The notes beneath the pieces are model-generated. The model saw nothing but the letters and a program-made list of their open reading frames with translations. It had not been told where the DNA came from and made no database searches. 64,000 bases of DNA from an uncultured Bacteroidota bacterium (GTDB lineage: Bacteria > Bacteroidota > Bacteroidia > Chitinophagales > Chitinophagaceae). The DNA lies in NCBI GenBank assembly GCA_903858475.1, contig CAIOIZ010000011.1, positions 1 through 64,000 on the forward strand, written 5' to 3'. Made by a program: the position numbers and the translations under genes. Shown piece after piece: positions 1 through 8,687 of the stretch. Each line of letters starts with the position of its first letter. Within the stretch, counting starts at the first letter, position 1.

Positions 1-49
1 TAAACGCTTATTGAGGTAATATCTACCTAACCAAGACAAATCAAAACGC

Positions 50-1195
50 ATGAAACAAGTAACTTTGAAACTAACTGCCTTAGTTATGTTACTGGGAGGA
101 GCCATTTCTGTAGCCAATGCCCAGACAACCAAAATCAACGTAGTAACATCCGCTGTTCCGTTTTTACGTATTTCTCCAGACGCTCGTAGTGGTGGTATGG
201 GTGATGTAGGTATCGCAACTTCTGCTGATGCAAACTCTAATTTCTGGAACTTAGCTAAGACTCCATTTGCTACTAGCAAATCAGGTGTAGCTGCCACTTA
301 TACTCCATGGTTGAAAGACCTGGGATTGAATGATGTTTATTTAGCTTCTTTGGCTGGATTCTACAAAATAGATGAAACTTCAGCTGTATCTGCATCAGTT
401 AGATATTTCAGCCTTGGTAATATTCAATTTACTGATAACTTAGGTAACGACCTTAGCACTTTCCGTCCTCGTGAATTTGCAGTTGACTTGGGTTACTCAA
501 GAAAATTGTCTTCTAAATTAGCATTGGGTGTGGCTTTACGCTATATCAATTCTAACCTTGCCAGCGGTACAATCAATGGCAATACTTACAAAACTGGTTC
601 TTCTGTAGCAGGTGATATTCACTTGTTCCATAATGGAGCTAAAGAAAATGGTGAAGGATTTAACTACGGTGTTACTTTGAGTAACCTGGGTGCTAAAATT
701 TCTTACACTAGCGATGCAACTCAAAAAGACTTCATCCCTGCTAACTTAGGCTTGGGTGGTGCTTATACTAAAGTTTTCGACGAAAGCAACAAATTAACTT
801 TCGGTGTTGACTTACACAAATTATTGGTTCCTACTCCTCCATCAGTTGGTGACAGCGCAGGTTTGGCTGACTACCGCAAAACTGGTGTAGTATCTAGCTG
901 GTTCAAATCATTCGGTGATGCTCCAGGTAAATTCTCAGAAGAAATTCAAGAAGTTAGCTTGTCTGCTGGTGCTGAATACTGGTACAACAACCAATTTGCT
1001 TTAAGAGCTGGTTATTTCTACGAGCATCCTAACAAAGGAAATAGAAAATATTTCACTGTTGGTGCTGGTTTGAAATACAACATGTTCGGTCTTAATTTCT
1101 CTTACTTGTTGCCACAAGGTTCTGGTGTAAACCGTAACCCATTGTCCAACACATTGCGTTTCAGCTTGGTGTTTGATTTTGATGGTGCTAAATAA
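50..1195 (+). CDS. porV: Type IX secretion outer membrane protein PorV
   Basis: PorV (LptO) is an outer membrane beta-barrel of the type IX secretion system. It shuttles cargo from the translocon to the PorU sortase-like attachment complex. The 381-residue protein has a signal peptide of about 24 residues ending at NAQ. It then shows the family's N-terminal stretch PFLRISPDARSGGMGDVG, followed by alternating aromatic and polar beta-strands to the end (RFSLVFDFDGAK). In many relatives porU lies directly upstream. Here only 49 bases precede the gene, so this cannot be tested; they begin with TAA, which may be the stop of the preceding gene. A strong terminator follows. The family call is firm; the role in secretion is known from the family, not from this sequence. 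Confidence 0.93.
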   Translation: MKQVTLKLTALVMLLGGAISVANAQTTKINVVTSAVPFLRISPDARSGGMGDVGIATSADANSNFWNLAKTPFATSKSGVAATYTPWLKDLGLNDVYLASLAGFYKIDETSAVSASVRYFSLGNIQFTDNLGNDLSTFRPREFAVDLGYSRKLSSKLALGVALRYINSNLASGTINGNTYKTGSSVAGDIHLFHNGAKENGEGFNYGVTLSNLGAKISYTSDATQKDFIPANLGLGGAYTKVFDESNKLTFGVDLHKLLVPTPPSVGDSAGLADYRKTGVVSSWFKSFGDAPGKFSEEIQEVSLSAGAEYWYNNQFALRAGYFYEHPNKGNRKYFTVGAGLKYNMFGLNFSYLLPQGSGVNRNPLSNTLRFSLVFDFDGAK

Positions 1196-1213
1196 TTCTT
1201 AGTTACTAAGTAT

Positions 1214-1243
1214 AAAAAATCCCGCTAATAGCGGGATTTTTTT
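1214..1243 (+). terminator. Intrinsic terminator after porV
   Basis: A perfect stem of ATCCCGC and GCGGGAT with a short loop is followed by a run of seven T. It lies 19 bases after the porV stop and separates porV from ispF. Confidence 0.9.
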
Positions 1244-1292
1244 ATTGCCCTATGCTTGGATATTTTAAGGATATTTGCAAAAACTTTTCAGC

Positions 1293-1772
1293 ATGGCATA
1301 CAGAATTGGCTCGGGGATTGATTTTCACCGCTTAACCGAAGGTCGGGATCTATGGCTTGGTGGAGTACAAATACCACATTACAAAGGCGCCCTTGGCCAT
1401 AGCGATGCGGATGTATTATTACATGCTATTTGTGATGCACTACTTGGGGCATTGTGCCTGGGTGATATTGGTGTTCACTTTCCAGATACTGATTCCAGTT
1501 TTAAAAATATTGATAGTAAAATTCTGCTGCAAAAATGCAAAGATTTGATTAGTGCAAAAGGTTATGAAGTAGTGAATGTAGACAGCACTGTTTGCCTCGA
1601 ACTACCCAAAATTAAGCCCTTTGTGCCTGCCATGCAGGCAGCCATTGCCCATATACTAACAGTAAGCATAGACGATATTTCTATCAAAGCCACCACCACC
1701 GAAAAAATGGGCTTTGCTGGAAGAGAAGAAGGGCTGGTAGCCTATGCTACGGTATTACTACAAAAAAAATAA
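1293..1772 (+). CDS. ispF: 2-C-methyl-D-erythritol 2,4-cyclodiphosphate synthase
   Basis: IspF makes 2-C-methyl-D-erythritol 2,4-cyclodiphosphate in the MEP isoprenoid pathway in the cytosol. The 159-residue length matches the family. The metal-binding motif GIDFHRL is at residues 8-14, followed by GALGHSDADVLLHA, the GDIGVHFPDTD loop and the C-terminal KATTTEKMGFAGREEG signature. I chose the ATG at 1293. An in-frame TTG at 1275 would add six residues that are not needed by the fold. The gene leads a same-strand run with dut, the DUF4292 gene and the EnvC-like gene. Confidence 0.95.
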   Translation: MAYRIGSGIDFHRLTEGRDLWLGGVQIPHYKGALGHSDADVLLHAICDALLGALCLGDIGVHFPDTDSSFKNIDSKILLQKCKDLISAKGYEVVNVDSTVCLELPKIKPFVPAMQAAIAHILTVSIDDISIKATTTEKMGFAGREEGLVAYATVLLQKK

Positions 1773-1872
1773 CACCACCGCATTCATTTTACAACAAATG
1801 CGGGGAATGCATAATTTGTTAAAATAAGGTAGAATGCGCCTATTTATTAAAGAGGAGATTATCTTTGAAAAA

Positions 1873-2316
1873 ATGCAAACAGTTCACATTCATATCGTCA
1901 ACCAGTCTAATAATCCATTGCCAGAATATGCAACCGCAGGTTCCGCTGGTATGGATATCAGGGCTCACTTAGAAGCCCCCTTAACATTGAAGCCATTAGA
2001 ACGTTTTCTGGTGCCAACAGGACTTTTTATACAACTACCAGAAGGCTTTGAAGCTCAAATGCGGCCCAGAAGTGGGATGGCCATCAAGCAGGGCATCACT
2101 TGCTTGAATTCGCCCGGCACCATCGACAGTGATTATAGAGGTGAACTAAAAGTAATACTGATTAATCTGAGCGCAACAGATCAAATTATTCAAGCTGGTG
2201 ATCGCATTGCACAGATGGTCATAGCAAAAACAGAGAAAGCCCATTTGATATTGGTACAACAATTGAATGAAACAGAAAGAGGTGCCGGTGGATTTGGACA
2301 TACCGGTACGCATTAA
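1873..2316 (+). CDS. dut: dUTP diphosphatase
   Basis: Trimeric dUTPase hydrolyses dUTP to dUMP and pyrophosphate, keeping uracil out of DNA and supplying dTMP synthesis. All five family motifs are visible in this 147-residue protein: AGMDIRA, PRSGMA, the [10 protein letters not shown] loop, GDRIAQMV, and a C-terminal [12 protein letters not shown]. The last motif usually reads GFGSTG, so a serine-to-histidine change is present. The ATG at 1873 gives the usual family length. An upstream ATG at 1834 is in frame but adds 13 residues outside the fold. Confidence 0.95.
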   Translation: MQTVHIHIVNQSNNPLPEYATAGSAGMDIRAHLEAPLTLKPLERFLVPTGLFIQLPEGFEAQMRPRSGMAIKQGITCLNSPGTIDSDYRGELKVILINLSATDQIIQAGDRIAQMVIAKTEKAHLILVQQLNETERGAGGFGHTGTH

Positions 2317-2330
2317 TAAACTCAAGCAGC

Positions 2331-3170
2331 ATGAAACTACACTTATCAGTCAGCAAAATGTTTTTTATTAGCAGTATACTTATTACCTGGCTACTGGCAG
2401 ATAGTTGTAAGACTACCAAAAATCTTAACAAAGCCATTGCACCAAAGGATACAGTAGCCATTGTAATCCCCAATCAAACTATTGAAGATTCTATCAGAAA
2501 TATTGAAACAACCATGGAAGCCTTTTATAAACACCATGTTAATTTCAAAACCTTTAGTGCCAAAATAAAAATTGATTATGAAGATAGCAAAGGCAAACAA
2601 CCTGATGTAATTGCTAAAGTAGATATCATCAAAGACAGTGCAATTAAAGTTTCAATAACTGCCACCATCATTAACTTAGAAGTGTTTCGTATCCTTATTA
2701 CCAAAGACAGTGTGATATTGATGAATAAGAATAAAAAGGAAGTACAATATCGCTCTATCGATTTCTTACAAGAAACTACAGAAATTCCATTTGATTTTTA
2801 TACTATGCAAGATTTTTTAGTGGGCAACCCTGTTTTTATTGACAGCAATATCGTTTCCCTTAAAAAAACAGAAAACAATACATTGGTGGCAATGGTAGGT
2901 TTCTACTTCAAACATCTCCTTACTATTACCAACGACAACCAATTAATGATGCACAGCAAATTGGATGATGTGGACCTCAGTAGAAGTCGTACTGCAGATA
3001 TTACTTATAGTGACTACGAAACCAAGGATGGCTTATTATTTTCTACTTTTAGAGAAATATCCGTTTCAGAAAAAAACAAACTGGACATTCAATTGAAATA
3101 CAAACAATGGGAGATTAACAAAGAATTATCAATATCTTTTAATGTTCCGAAAAATTATAAACGGAATTAA
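2331..3170 (+). CDS. DUF4292 family lipoprotein
   Basis: A 279-residue secreted protein starting 14 bases after dut. A hydrophobic signal segment ends at a cysteine near residue 26 (LLADSC), so it is probably a lipoprotein, although the lipobox is not ideal. The mature part has many beta-strand patterns (DVIAKVDIIKDSAIKVSITATIINLEVFRIL) broken into short strands and fits the Bacteroidota family DUF4292. As I recall, that family has a LolA/LolB-like fold. The gene sits between dut and a murein hydrolase activator. That arrangement recurs in the phylum and hints at envelope work. The function is not established. Confidence 0.7.
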   Translation: MKLHLSVSKMFFISSILITWLLADSCKTTKNLNKAIAPKDTVAIVIPNQTIEDSIRNIETTMEAFYKHHVNFKTFSAKIKIDYEDSKGKQPDVIAKVDIIKDSAIKVSITATIINLEVFRILITKDSVILMNKNKKEVQYRSIDFLQETTEIPFDFYTMQDFLVGNPVFIDSNIVSLKKTENNTLVAMVGFYFKHLLTITNDNQLMMHSKLDDVDLSRSRTADITYSDYETKDGLLFSTFREISVSEKNKLDIQLKYKQWEINKELSISFNVPKNYKRN

Positions 3171-3258
3171 TCGTTATTCCTTGTAATTATACACAATGGT
3201 GGGTTATTCACCTGCTGTCGTTTTACATTTCCATTGTATTTTTGACGAATCCGGTAAA

Positions 3259-4575
3259 ATGATGCTTATGCTCAAACAAATTTTAATTATAGTTTTTTTT
3301 GCACTTCTTTCTAGCTCTCTGCTAGCGCAACAACCTACCAGAGAGGAGTTGGAAAAGCAACGCAATGAATTAAAAAAAGAATTGGAGCAAATTGAAAGGC
3401 TGAAGCAGGAAAATGCCAATAAAACAAAGGGCACTTATGCTGAATGGAAATTAGCAAACGACAAGGTGGTTTTGCAGGATCGTGTTATTGATAACATCAA
3501 TAAGGATATTTATTTATTAGATAATAATATGTATACCATCCAGCGAGACATTAATAAATACGATCGCTTACTAGATACACTGAAACAGGAATACGCCAAA
3601 AGCATGGTATATGCTTATCGCAATAGAAGCAACTATGATTTTATAAATTTTATTTTTTCTGCAAAGAGTTTCAATGACGCAATCAAAAGAATTTCCTATT
3701 TAAAAAGCTATCGGAATTATCGCCAAATGCAGGGAGAAAATATTTTACGAACACAGGAACTTAGACGCAAGAGAATGGAGGAATTGAGTGGTGTAAAAGA
3801 AAAGAAAACGGTAGTGCTCGAAGACAAGAGCAAAGAAATGAATGCATTGGAAAAACAAAAATTAGAAAAAGATAGAATACTTGCAGAACTAAAGAAAAAA
3901 GGAAAACAATTAGACAACCAGTTTGCTGCCAAAAATAAACAGGTTAAAAAATTAAATAGCATGATTACTGCTGCTATTGACAGGGCCACCAAAGCAGCCA
4001 TTGCAAAAGCAAAAGAAGACGAAATCAAAAGATTGGCAGGAATGCCTAAGCCCGTTACCAATCCGGTTACGAATGTAGGTACCAGTCCAAAACCCCTTAA
4101 ATCGCCTACCATAAAAAAACCAACCGTAACCAATGTAAGTGTATTGTTGAACGCCGACAATGCTGCACTTAATACCCGATTTGAAAATAGAGGTTTACCG
4201 TGGCCAGTTGACAAGGGTTATATTTTAATGCATTTTGGATTACAAGAATTACCGAGTGGTACAAAATACCCTAGTCCTGGTTTAACCATTGGTACAGAAA
4301 TTGGCAGTACAGTAAAATCGGTATTTGAAGGAGAGGTATCGGCTGTAGCCACCATGGATAATATGCAAGTAGTGGTTTTACAACATGGTCGTTACTTTAC
4401 AACTTATAGTAACCTTAGTTCAGTATCCGTAAGAAAAGGGGAACATGTATCTACCGGTCAGGTACTTGGAAGGGTAATGGCGAATGATGAAGGCGTTGGA
4501 TCTATTGATTTCATTATGAGTAATGAAAAAAATAATTTTGATCCAGAACAATGGCTGAGAAGAAAAGGGAATTAG
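3259..4575 (+). CDS. EnvC-like murein hydrolase activator with degenerate LytM domain
   Basis: A periplasmic coiled-coil protein of 438 residues with a C-terminal M23/LytM fold. A signal peptide ends near LLAQQ. Residues of about 25-250 are heptad-rich and highly charged. The LytM domain covers roughly the last 120 residues. The zinc ligands of active M23 peptidases are missing: the HxxxD site reads SPGLTIG, and the HxH site reads IDFIM. It is therefore more likely an activator of amidases, as EnvC and NlpD are, than a peptidase. The start at 3259 (MMLMLKQ) places the signal peptide at the N-terminus; an upstream in-frame ATG at 3196 adds 21 unlikely residues. Its stop overlaps the bshA stop on the other strand by four bases. 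Confidence 0.85.
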   Translation: MMLMLKQILIIVFFALLSSSLLAQQPTREELEKQRNELKKELEQIERLKQENANKTKGTYAEWKLANDKVVLQDRVIDNINKDIYLLDNNMYTIQRDINKYDRLLDTLKQEYAKSMVYAYRNRSNYDFINFIFSAKSFNDAIKRISYLKSYRNYRQMQGENILRTQELRRKRMEELSGVKEKKTVVLEDKSKEMNALEKQKLEKDRILAELKKKGKQLDNQFAAKNKQVKKLNSMITAAIDRATKAAIAKAKEDEIKRLAGMPKPVTNPVTNVGTSPKPLKSPTIKKPTVTNVSVLLNADNAALNTRFENRGLPWPVDKGYILMHFGLQELPSGTKYPSPGLTIGTEIGSTVKSVFEGEVSAVATMDNMQVVVLQHGRYFTTYSNLSSVSVRKGEHVSTGQVLGRVMANDEGVGSIDFIMSNEKNNFDPEQWLRRKGN

Positions 4576-5690
4576 ATCATTCGCTTGTATAATGCTTCAT
4601 ACTCGGGAACGATATTCACAATGTCAAATTTTCTTGCCTGCTCCAGTGCATTGGCTTTAAATTGTTTGAGCACTTCATCTTCCTTTAAAATTTTCACAGC
4701 ATTCTTACACATATCCATGATATCACCTACTGCACTCATATATCCACAATAACCATCAATTATAATTTCAGGCAAACCTCCAGCATTGGTGCTAATAACC
4801 GGAACTTCTGCTGCCATAGCTTCTAAAGCAGCCAAACCAAAACTTTCATACTCACTGGTTAACAAAAACAAATCTGCAATGGGTAATATATCCTCCATCT
4901 GTTCCTGCTTTCCTAAGAACTTGATATTTTCAGCCGCTACACAATCACGACAAATACTTTCAGCAAATGGTCTTTCTGGACCATCCCCTAACAATAATAA
5001 TTTAGAAGGTATTTGCTGATTTATTAATAAAAAAGCATTGATTACATCATCCACCCTCTTTACTTTTCTGAAGTTGGAAGCATGTACAATAATTCTTTCT
5101 CCATTAGGTGCAATTAATTTTTTAAAGGCATCCACAGGTTTGCGATTGAAGCGCGACACGTCAACGAAATTATGTATAACCTGGATGTCCTTTTCGATCT
5201 CGAAATTTTTATAGGTCTCTGCCTTTAAATTTTCCGAAACTGCAGTCAGTGCATCGCTCTCATTCATGGAAAATGTAACTACTGGACGATAGGTTTTGTC
5301 CTTTCCAACCAAGGTGATATCGGTACCATGCAAGGTGGTGATAACGGGAATATGTTTGCCTTGCTTGGCCAATATTTGTTTGGCCATATAGGCGGCCGAT
5401 GCATGTGGAATAGCATAATGTACATGCAATAATTCAACATTGTTATTGTTGATTACATCCACCATCGCACTGGCAAGTGCTGTTTCGTAAGGTGGATAGT
5501 CAAAAAGTGGATAGGTCGGTACCCTTACTTCATGATAAAACAAATTGGCGTGGAAACCAGTCAGCCGAACTGGTTGCTGGTAGGTTATAAAATGTATATT
5601 ATGACCCTTATCGGCCAATGCCTTACCTAGCTCGGTAGCCAACACTCCGCTACCACCAAATGTAGGATAACAAACAATCGCAATATTCAT
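4572..5690 (-). CDS. bshA: N-acetyl-alpha-D-glucosaminyl L-malate synthase BshA
   Basis: BshA is a GT4 (GT-B fold) glycosyltransferase joining UDP-GlcNAc to L-malate in the first step of bacillithiol synthesis. The 372-residue protein opens with MNIAIVCYPTFGGSGVLATE, which is typical of BshA. It contains the HVHYAIPHA and TTLHGTDITLVG segments of the N-terminal lobe. The C-terminal lobe carries the nucleotide-sugar motif ESFGLAALEAMA with the E-x7-E pattern. The ATG at 5690 fits the family start exactly; an in-frame extension to 5750 reads into repeat DNA. Thiol-based redox buffering with bacillithiol is common in Bacteroidota. bshB and bshC are not in the window. Confidence 0.93.
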   Translation of the reverse strand: MNIAIVCYPTFGGSGVLATELGKALADKGHNIHFITYQQPVRLTGFHANLFYHEVRVPTYPLFDYPPYETALASAMVDVINNNNVELLHVHYAIPHASAAYMAKQILAKQGKHIPVITTLHGTDITLVGKDKTYRPVVTFSMNESDALTAVSENLKAETYKNFEIEKDIQVIHNFVDVSRFNRKPVDAFKKLIAPNGERIIVHASNFRKVKRVDDVINAFLLINQQIPSKLLLLGDGPERPFAESICRDCVAAENIKFLGKQEQMEDILPIADLFLLTSEYESFGLAALEAMAAEVPVISTNAGGLPEIIIDGYCGYMSAVGDIMDMCKNAVKILKEDEVLKQFKANALEQARKFDIVNIVPEYEALYKRMI

Positions 5691-5722
5691 AGTATAAAAT
5701 TGTGATGCAAGGTAATTCTTTT

Positions 5723-5776
5723 GTTGGAAGTTGGAAGTGGGAGGTTGCAAGTTGGAGGTTGGAGGTTGGAGGTTGG
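5723..5776 (+). repeat. GTTGGAG/GTTGGAA heptamer array
   Basis: About seven imperfect 7-base units (GTTGGAA, GTTGGAG, GTTGCAA) follow one another directly, 33 bases upstream of the bshA start. The run is almost free of C on this strand. No spacers are present, so it is not CRISPR. Confidence 0.85.
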
Positions 5777-5826
5777 CCTTCTAAGGGGTTGTTGTGTTAA
5801 AAACTGAGTTTGGTTGATGTAAAGAG

Positions 5827-5854
5827 TTTTTAGTTTTTAGTTTTTAGTTTTTAG
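5827..5854 (+). repeat. TTTTTAG heptamer, four perfect copies
   Basis: Four exact tandem copies of TTTTTAG. Unit length seven is shared with the neighbouring GTTGGAG array. Confidence 0.9.
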
Positions 5855-5903
5855 TTATTCAAATTGAAACTGATTTATTTTAGGAAGCCCTAAACCTTTC
5901 CAC

Positions 5904-6124
5904 CCCTCAACCCGCCTGACTACGTCATTCCGGCAGGCCCCTCAACCTCAATCTCAATCTCTCTCTCTCAACCTCTCAACCTTTCTCAACCCTTCCTCAC
6001 CCCCTTAATCTCAACCTTAATCTTATTCTCAACCTTATTCTCAACCTTAATCTCAACCTTAATCTCAACCTTAATCTCAATCTCTCCCAACCCTTCCTCA
6101 ACCTCTCCCTCACCTCTTCCTCAA
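5904..6124 (+). repeat. Pyrimidine-rich CTCAACC / CTTAATCTCAAC array
   Basis: Around 220 bases made mostly of CTCAACC, CTCAATC and CCTTCCTC units. Between about 6004 and 6080 a 12-base unit, CTTAATCTCAAC, occurs about six times with few changes. The plus strand is nearly free of G. The array ends just before the -7 box of the peptidase gene. Confidence 0.85.
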
Positions 6125-6131
6125 AAATCCT

Positions 6132-6139
6132 TATGTTTG
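6132..6139 (+). promoter_or_regulatory. Candidate -7 box of the M28 peptidase gene
   Basis: TATGTTTG matches the Bacteroidota TAnnTTTG -7 consensus and ends 16 bases before the ATG. No matching TTTG -33 box is visible, because that position falls in the repeat array. Confidence 0.45.
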
Positions 6140-6155
6140 TTATTCAATACAGATT

Positions 6156-7529
6156 ATGAAAAAAATAATACTCCCCCTTATTGCAACAATGCTGATCATT
6201 ACCAGCACAGAAGCACAGATGCTAGATTCTTTTAATATTAAAAGACTATCGGATGAAATACTAAAAAATGGTATGGCCTACGATAATCTGAGGGTCTTAT
6301 GTAAAGAAATCGGACCCCGATTAAGTGGAAGCGCACAAGCACAGAAAGCAGTGGAAGCTACAGCTATCATGCTGAAAAAAGCAGGAGCAGATACTGTATT
6401 TCTACAACCCTGCATGGTGCCGCATTGGGTTAGAGGCGAAAAAGAAAAGGGAAGGGTGTTATTGGAAAAGAACCAGGCCTTTGACTTGAAACTATGTGCC
6501 CTAGGCAATAGCGAAGGAACCGGGGTAAAGGGACTTACTGCAGAAGTTATGGAGATCAATAGCTTTGATGAATTGGAAAAATATGGTGCCGACAGTATCA
6601 AGGGAAGAATAGTGTTTTACAATATTCCGATGAACCCAACAAATGTGCAAACCTTTCGTAGCTATGGGGAAACAGGCTCTATAAGAACCAGAGGACCTGC
6701 CCGTGCTGCTAAATATGGAGCTGCCGCTGTATTGGTAAGATCTTTGGCTAGTAACGCTGACGACTACCCGCATACAGGCACTACCCTTTACAATGATTCC
6801 TTTCCAAAAATTCCGGCTTTTGCCATCAGCACCAATGATGCCGATCGTTTAAGCATTGAATTAACTACCCACGAAAAAGTAAAAGTCTTTTTAAGAAATA
6901 CCAGCACTATGTTGGAAGATGCCCCGTCTTTTAATGTTGTGGGGGAAATAAAAGGAAGCCAGTTTCCTAACGAATACATTACTGTAGGCGGACATTTAGA
7001 TAGTTGGGATTTGGCTGAAGGAGCCCAGGATGATGGAACAGGCTGTATGCAGAGTATTGAAATCTTACGTGCTTTCAAAGCACTAAATATTAAACCCAGT
7101 AGAAGTATACGCGCGGTAATGTATATGAATGAAGAGAATGGTGGCCGTGGCGGTAAGGCTTATTTGGATTGGGCCAAAGCCAATAATGAAACCCATCTTT
7201 TCGCCCTTGAAAGCGATGCCGGGGGATTTACGCCACGGGCTTTTGGATTTACTGCCACCGCAGAGCAATTGAAAAAAATAGTGCAATGGAAAAATCTATT
7301 TTTACCCTATGGTGTTTATGAATTAAATATGGGCGGTGGTGGATCCGATATTAGCCCCTTAAAAGAATTAGGCACTGTTCTGGCTGGCTTAAGTCCTGAC
7401 AGCCAACGCTATTTTGATCTACACCATGCTGCTACGGATACTTTTGAGGCTGTTAGCAAAAGAGAGTTACTACTGGGCGCAGTGAATATGGCGGCATTAA
7501 TCTATTTGGTGGATAAATATGGTTTATAA
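6156..7529 (+). CDS. Secreted M28 family metallopeptidase, carboxypeptidase Q-like
   Basis: A 457-residue di-zinc exopeptidase with a signal peptide of about 20 residues. A PA-like insert lies near residues 120-240. The M28 catalytic core begins at GGHLDSWDLAEGAQDDGTG. Likely zinc ligands and catalytic acids are the His and Asp of that motif, the pair in MNEENGG, the Asp of ESDAGG, and the His of DLHHAATD. This pattern is that of the plasma glutamate carboxypeptidase/carboxypeptidase Q branch. The role is probably degradation of peptides in the periplasm or outside the cell. The exact substrate is unknown. A small membrane protein gene follows after 21 bases. Confidence 0.88.
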   Translation: MKKIILPLIATMLIITSTEAQMLDSFNIKRLSDEILKNGMAYDNLRVLCKEIGPRLSGSAQAQKAVEATAIMLKKAGADTVFLQPCMVPHWVRGEKEKGRVLLEKNQAFDLKLCALGNSEGTGVKGLTAEVMEINSFDELEKYGADSIKGRIVFYNIPMNPTNVQTFRSYGETGSIRTRGPARAAKYGAAAVLVRSLASNADDYPHTGTTLYNDSFPKIPAFAISTNDADRLSIELTTHEKVKVFLRNTSTMLEDAPSFNVVGEIKGSQFPNEYITVGGHLDSWDLAEGAQDDGTGCMQSIEILRAFKALNIKPSRSIRAVMYMNEENGGRGGKAYLDWAKANNETHLFALESDAGGFTPRAFGFTATAEQLKKIVQWKNLFLPYGVYELNMGGGGSDISPLKELGTVLAGLSPDSQRYFDLHHAATDTFEAVSKRELLLGAVNMAALIYLVDKYGL

Positions 7530-7550
7530 GTAAATTGCAAAAAAAATAGC

Positions 7551-7979
7551 ATGGAAGACAATAGCCAAACAATAGTACCATTACCTAAAAAGAGTAATGG
7601 CTTCAGAAAATTTTTAGGCAGGCTTGTATTGCTCGTTTTGATTTTTGGCAGTGTTGCATTTTGGTGGAAGTTTTATTATGTATTTGGAGAAGGTGTAAAA
7701 TCTGGCCAATTAAACTATGTGGTAAAAAAAGGCAATGTCTTTAAAACATATGAAGGGAAGTTAATTCAATCAGGTATTCGCGCTGGTGCCCCGGGTACCA
7801 TTCAATCGTATGAATTTGAATTTTCGGTGTCCAATGATAGCATTGCCAATGTGTTGATGAATAACAGTGGCAAATATTTTGATTTACATTACAAGGAATA
7901 TAAAGGATCGATTCCTTGGAGGGGCTACAGTGTTTTCATTGTAGATAAAATCATAAAGATGGAAGAGGTAGCACATTGA
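7551..7979 (+). CDS. Small single-pass membrane protein, conserved in Bacteroidota
   Basis: A 142-residue protein with a cytoplasmic N-terminus of about 22 residues and one membrane helix at about 23-43 (FLGRLVLLVLIFGSVAFWW). A compact outer domain follows, with the motif GEGVKSGQLNYVVKKGNVFKT. Relatives in the phylum are sometimes named 6-phosphogluconate dehydrogenase in databases. Nothing here supports that: there is no Rossmann fold and the length is wrong. It probably forms a transcript with the upstream peptidase. The function is unknown. Confidence 0.7.
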   Translation: MEDNSQTIVPLPKKSNGFRKFLGRLVLLVLIFGSVAFWWKFYYVFGEGVKSGQLNYVVKKGNVFKTYEGKLIQSGIRAGAPGTIQSYEFEFSVSNDSIANVLMNNSGKYFDLHYKEYKGSIPWRGYSVFIVDKIIKMEEVAH

Positions 7980-7984
7980 TATTG

Positions 7985-8686
7985 CTATACCGCTTGTAAG
8001 ATAAAAATAACCGGCTTTTTATGAAAGTCGGTTTTTGCTTTCCCCCAGGCTGTGATGCTGTTGGTTTTTATCCATTCGTTGGCACCTGTTAATTCAGCAG
8101 CAATGCACAATTTTGTATTGCCCTTACAGGTTTTTAAAATCGTTTCAATCAATTGGTTATTCCGATAGGGCGTTTCAATAAATATTTTACTTGAATTATT
8201 TTTTTGAGAAGAAGCTTCCAATTCCTTAATTTTTTTAATTCTTTCTGTATTGTCAATGGGTAGGTAACCAACAAATTCAAATTGTTGCCCATTCATACCA
8301 CTTGCCATTAAAGCCAATAAGATGGATGAAGGCCCTACTAGTGGTTTGATGGTAACTTTTAATTCCTGTGCCAATGCAATTAAAATTTGTCCAGGGTCAG
8401 CAATACCCGGACAACCTGCTTCACTGATGATAGCAATATTTTTACCTTCTTTAATTTTTTGTTGAAATGCATTGCGTTGTTCTTCCTCCGCTTTGTGTAT
8501 GGTGAACCACTCGTATTCATCTATAACAATCTCCTTACAAATACTTTTTATAAACCGGCGGGCGGTACGTTCATTTTCTGCAAAAATTACTTTGCTGTCC
8601 TTGATGGCATCGATGATATAGGCAGGGATGGTATGAGTAGCCATTTCATCCAATACAGTAGGTACTAAATATACGATAGGATTCAT
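7985..8686 (-). CDS. RsmI-family SAM-dependent methyltransferase
   Basis: A tetrapyrrole-methylase-fold protein of 233 residues. The N-terminus PIVYLVPTVLDEM, the SEAGCPGIADPG loop and the VGPSSILLALMASG segment are hallmarks of the RsmI (16S rRNA C1402 2'-O-methyltransferase) family. It lacks the C-terminal extension of Escherichia coli RsmI. Bacteroidota often carry such a shorter paralogue, so rRNA methylation is plausible but not certain. I chose the ATG at 8686 because the family starts with this sequence. An in-frame ATG at 8734 would overlap the EI24 gene. It lies one base from the EI24 stop codon and is likely co-transcribed with it. Confidence 0.8.
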   Translation of the reverse strand: MNPIVYLVPTVLDEMATHTIPAYIIDAIKDSKVIFAENERTARRFIKSICKEIVIDEYEWFTIHKAEEEQRNAFQQKIKEGKNIAIISEAGCPGIADPGQILIALAQELKVTIKPLVGPSSILLALMASGMNGQQFEFVGYLPIDNTERIKKIKELEASSQKNNSSKIFIETPYRNNQLIETILKTCKGNTKLCIAAELTGANEWIKTNSITAWGKAKTDFHKKPVIFILQAV

Positions 8687-8687
8687 A

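Larger units (their letters stand above)
5691..6155. other. Non-coding divergent region with low-complexity repeats
   Basis: This 465-base gap lies between the divergent starts of bshA and the M28 peptidase gene. No plausible gene is present. It holds a purine-rich GTTGGAG array, a TTTTTAG array, and a long pyrimidine-rich CTCAACC/CTTAATCTCAAC array, each listed separately. A short inverted repeat, GCCTG and CAGGC, flanks TACGTCATTCC near 5914-5939. The left part reads GGTTGG-rich and the right part CAACC-rich on the same strand, so the two arms are roughly complementary. Confidence 0.7.

Noticed and set aside
1778-1803. Terminator after ispF
   Set aside because: CCGCATT and AATGCGG can pair, but the loop is long and no T-run follows; it may be a weak hairpin only.
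3717-4214. 165-codon minus-strand ORF inside the EnvC-like gene
   Set aside because: It is the complement of a Lys-rich coiled coil, which yields a false Phe/Leu/Ser-rich product.
5723-6124. CRISPR array
   Set aside because: The repeats are 7 to 12 bases, directly tandem, and have no unique spacers; no cas genes are near.
7551-7979. 6-phosphogluconate dehydrogenase
   Set aside because: This database name is attached to similar small proteins, but the sequence has a membrane helix and no dehydrogenase motif.
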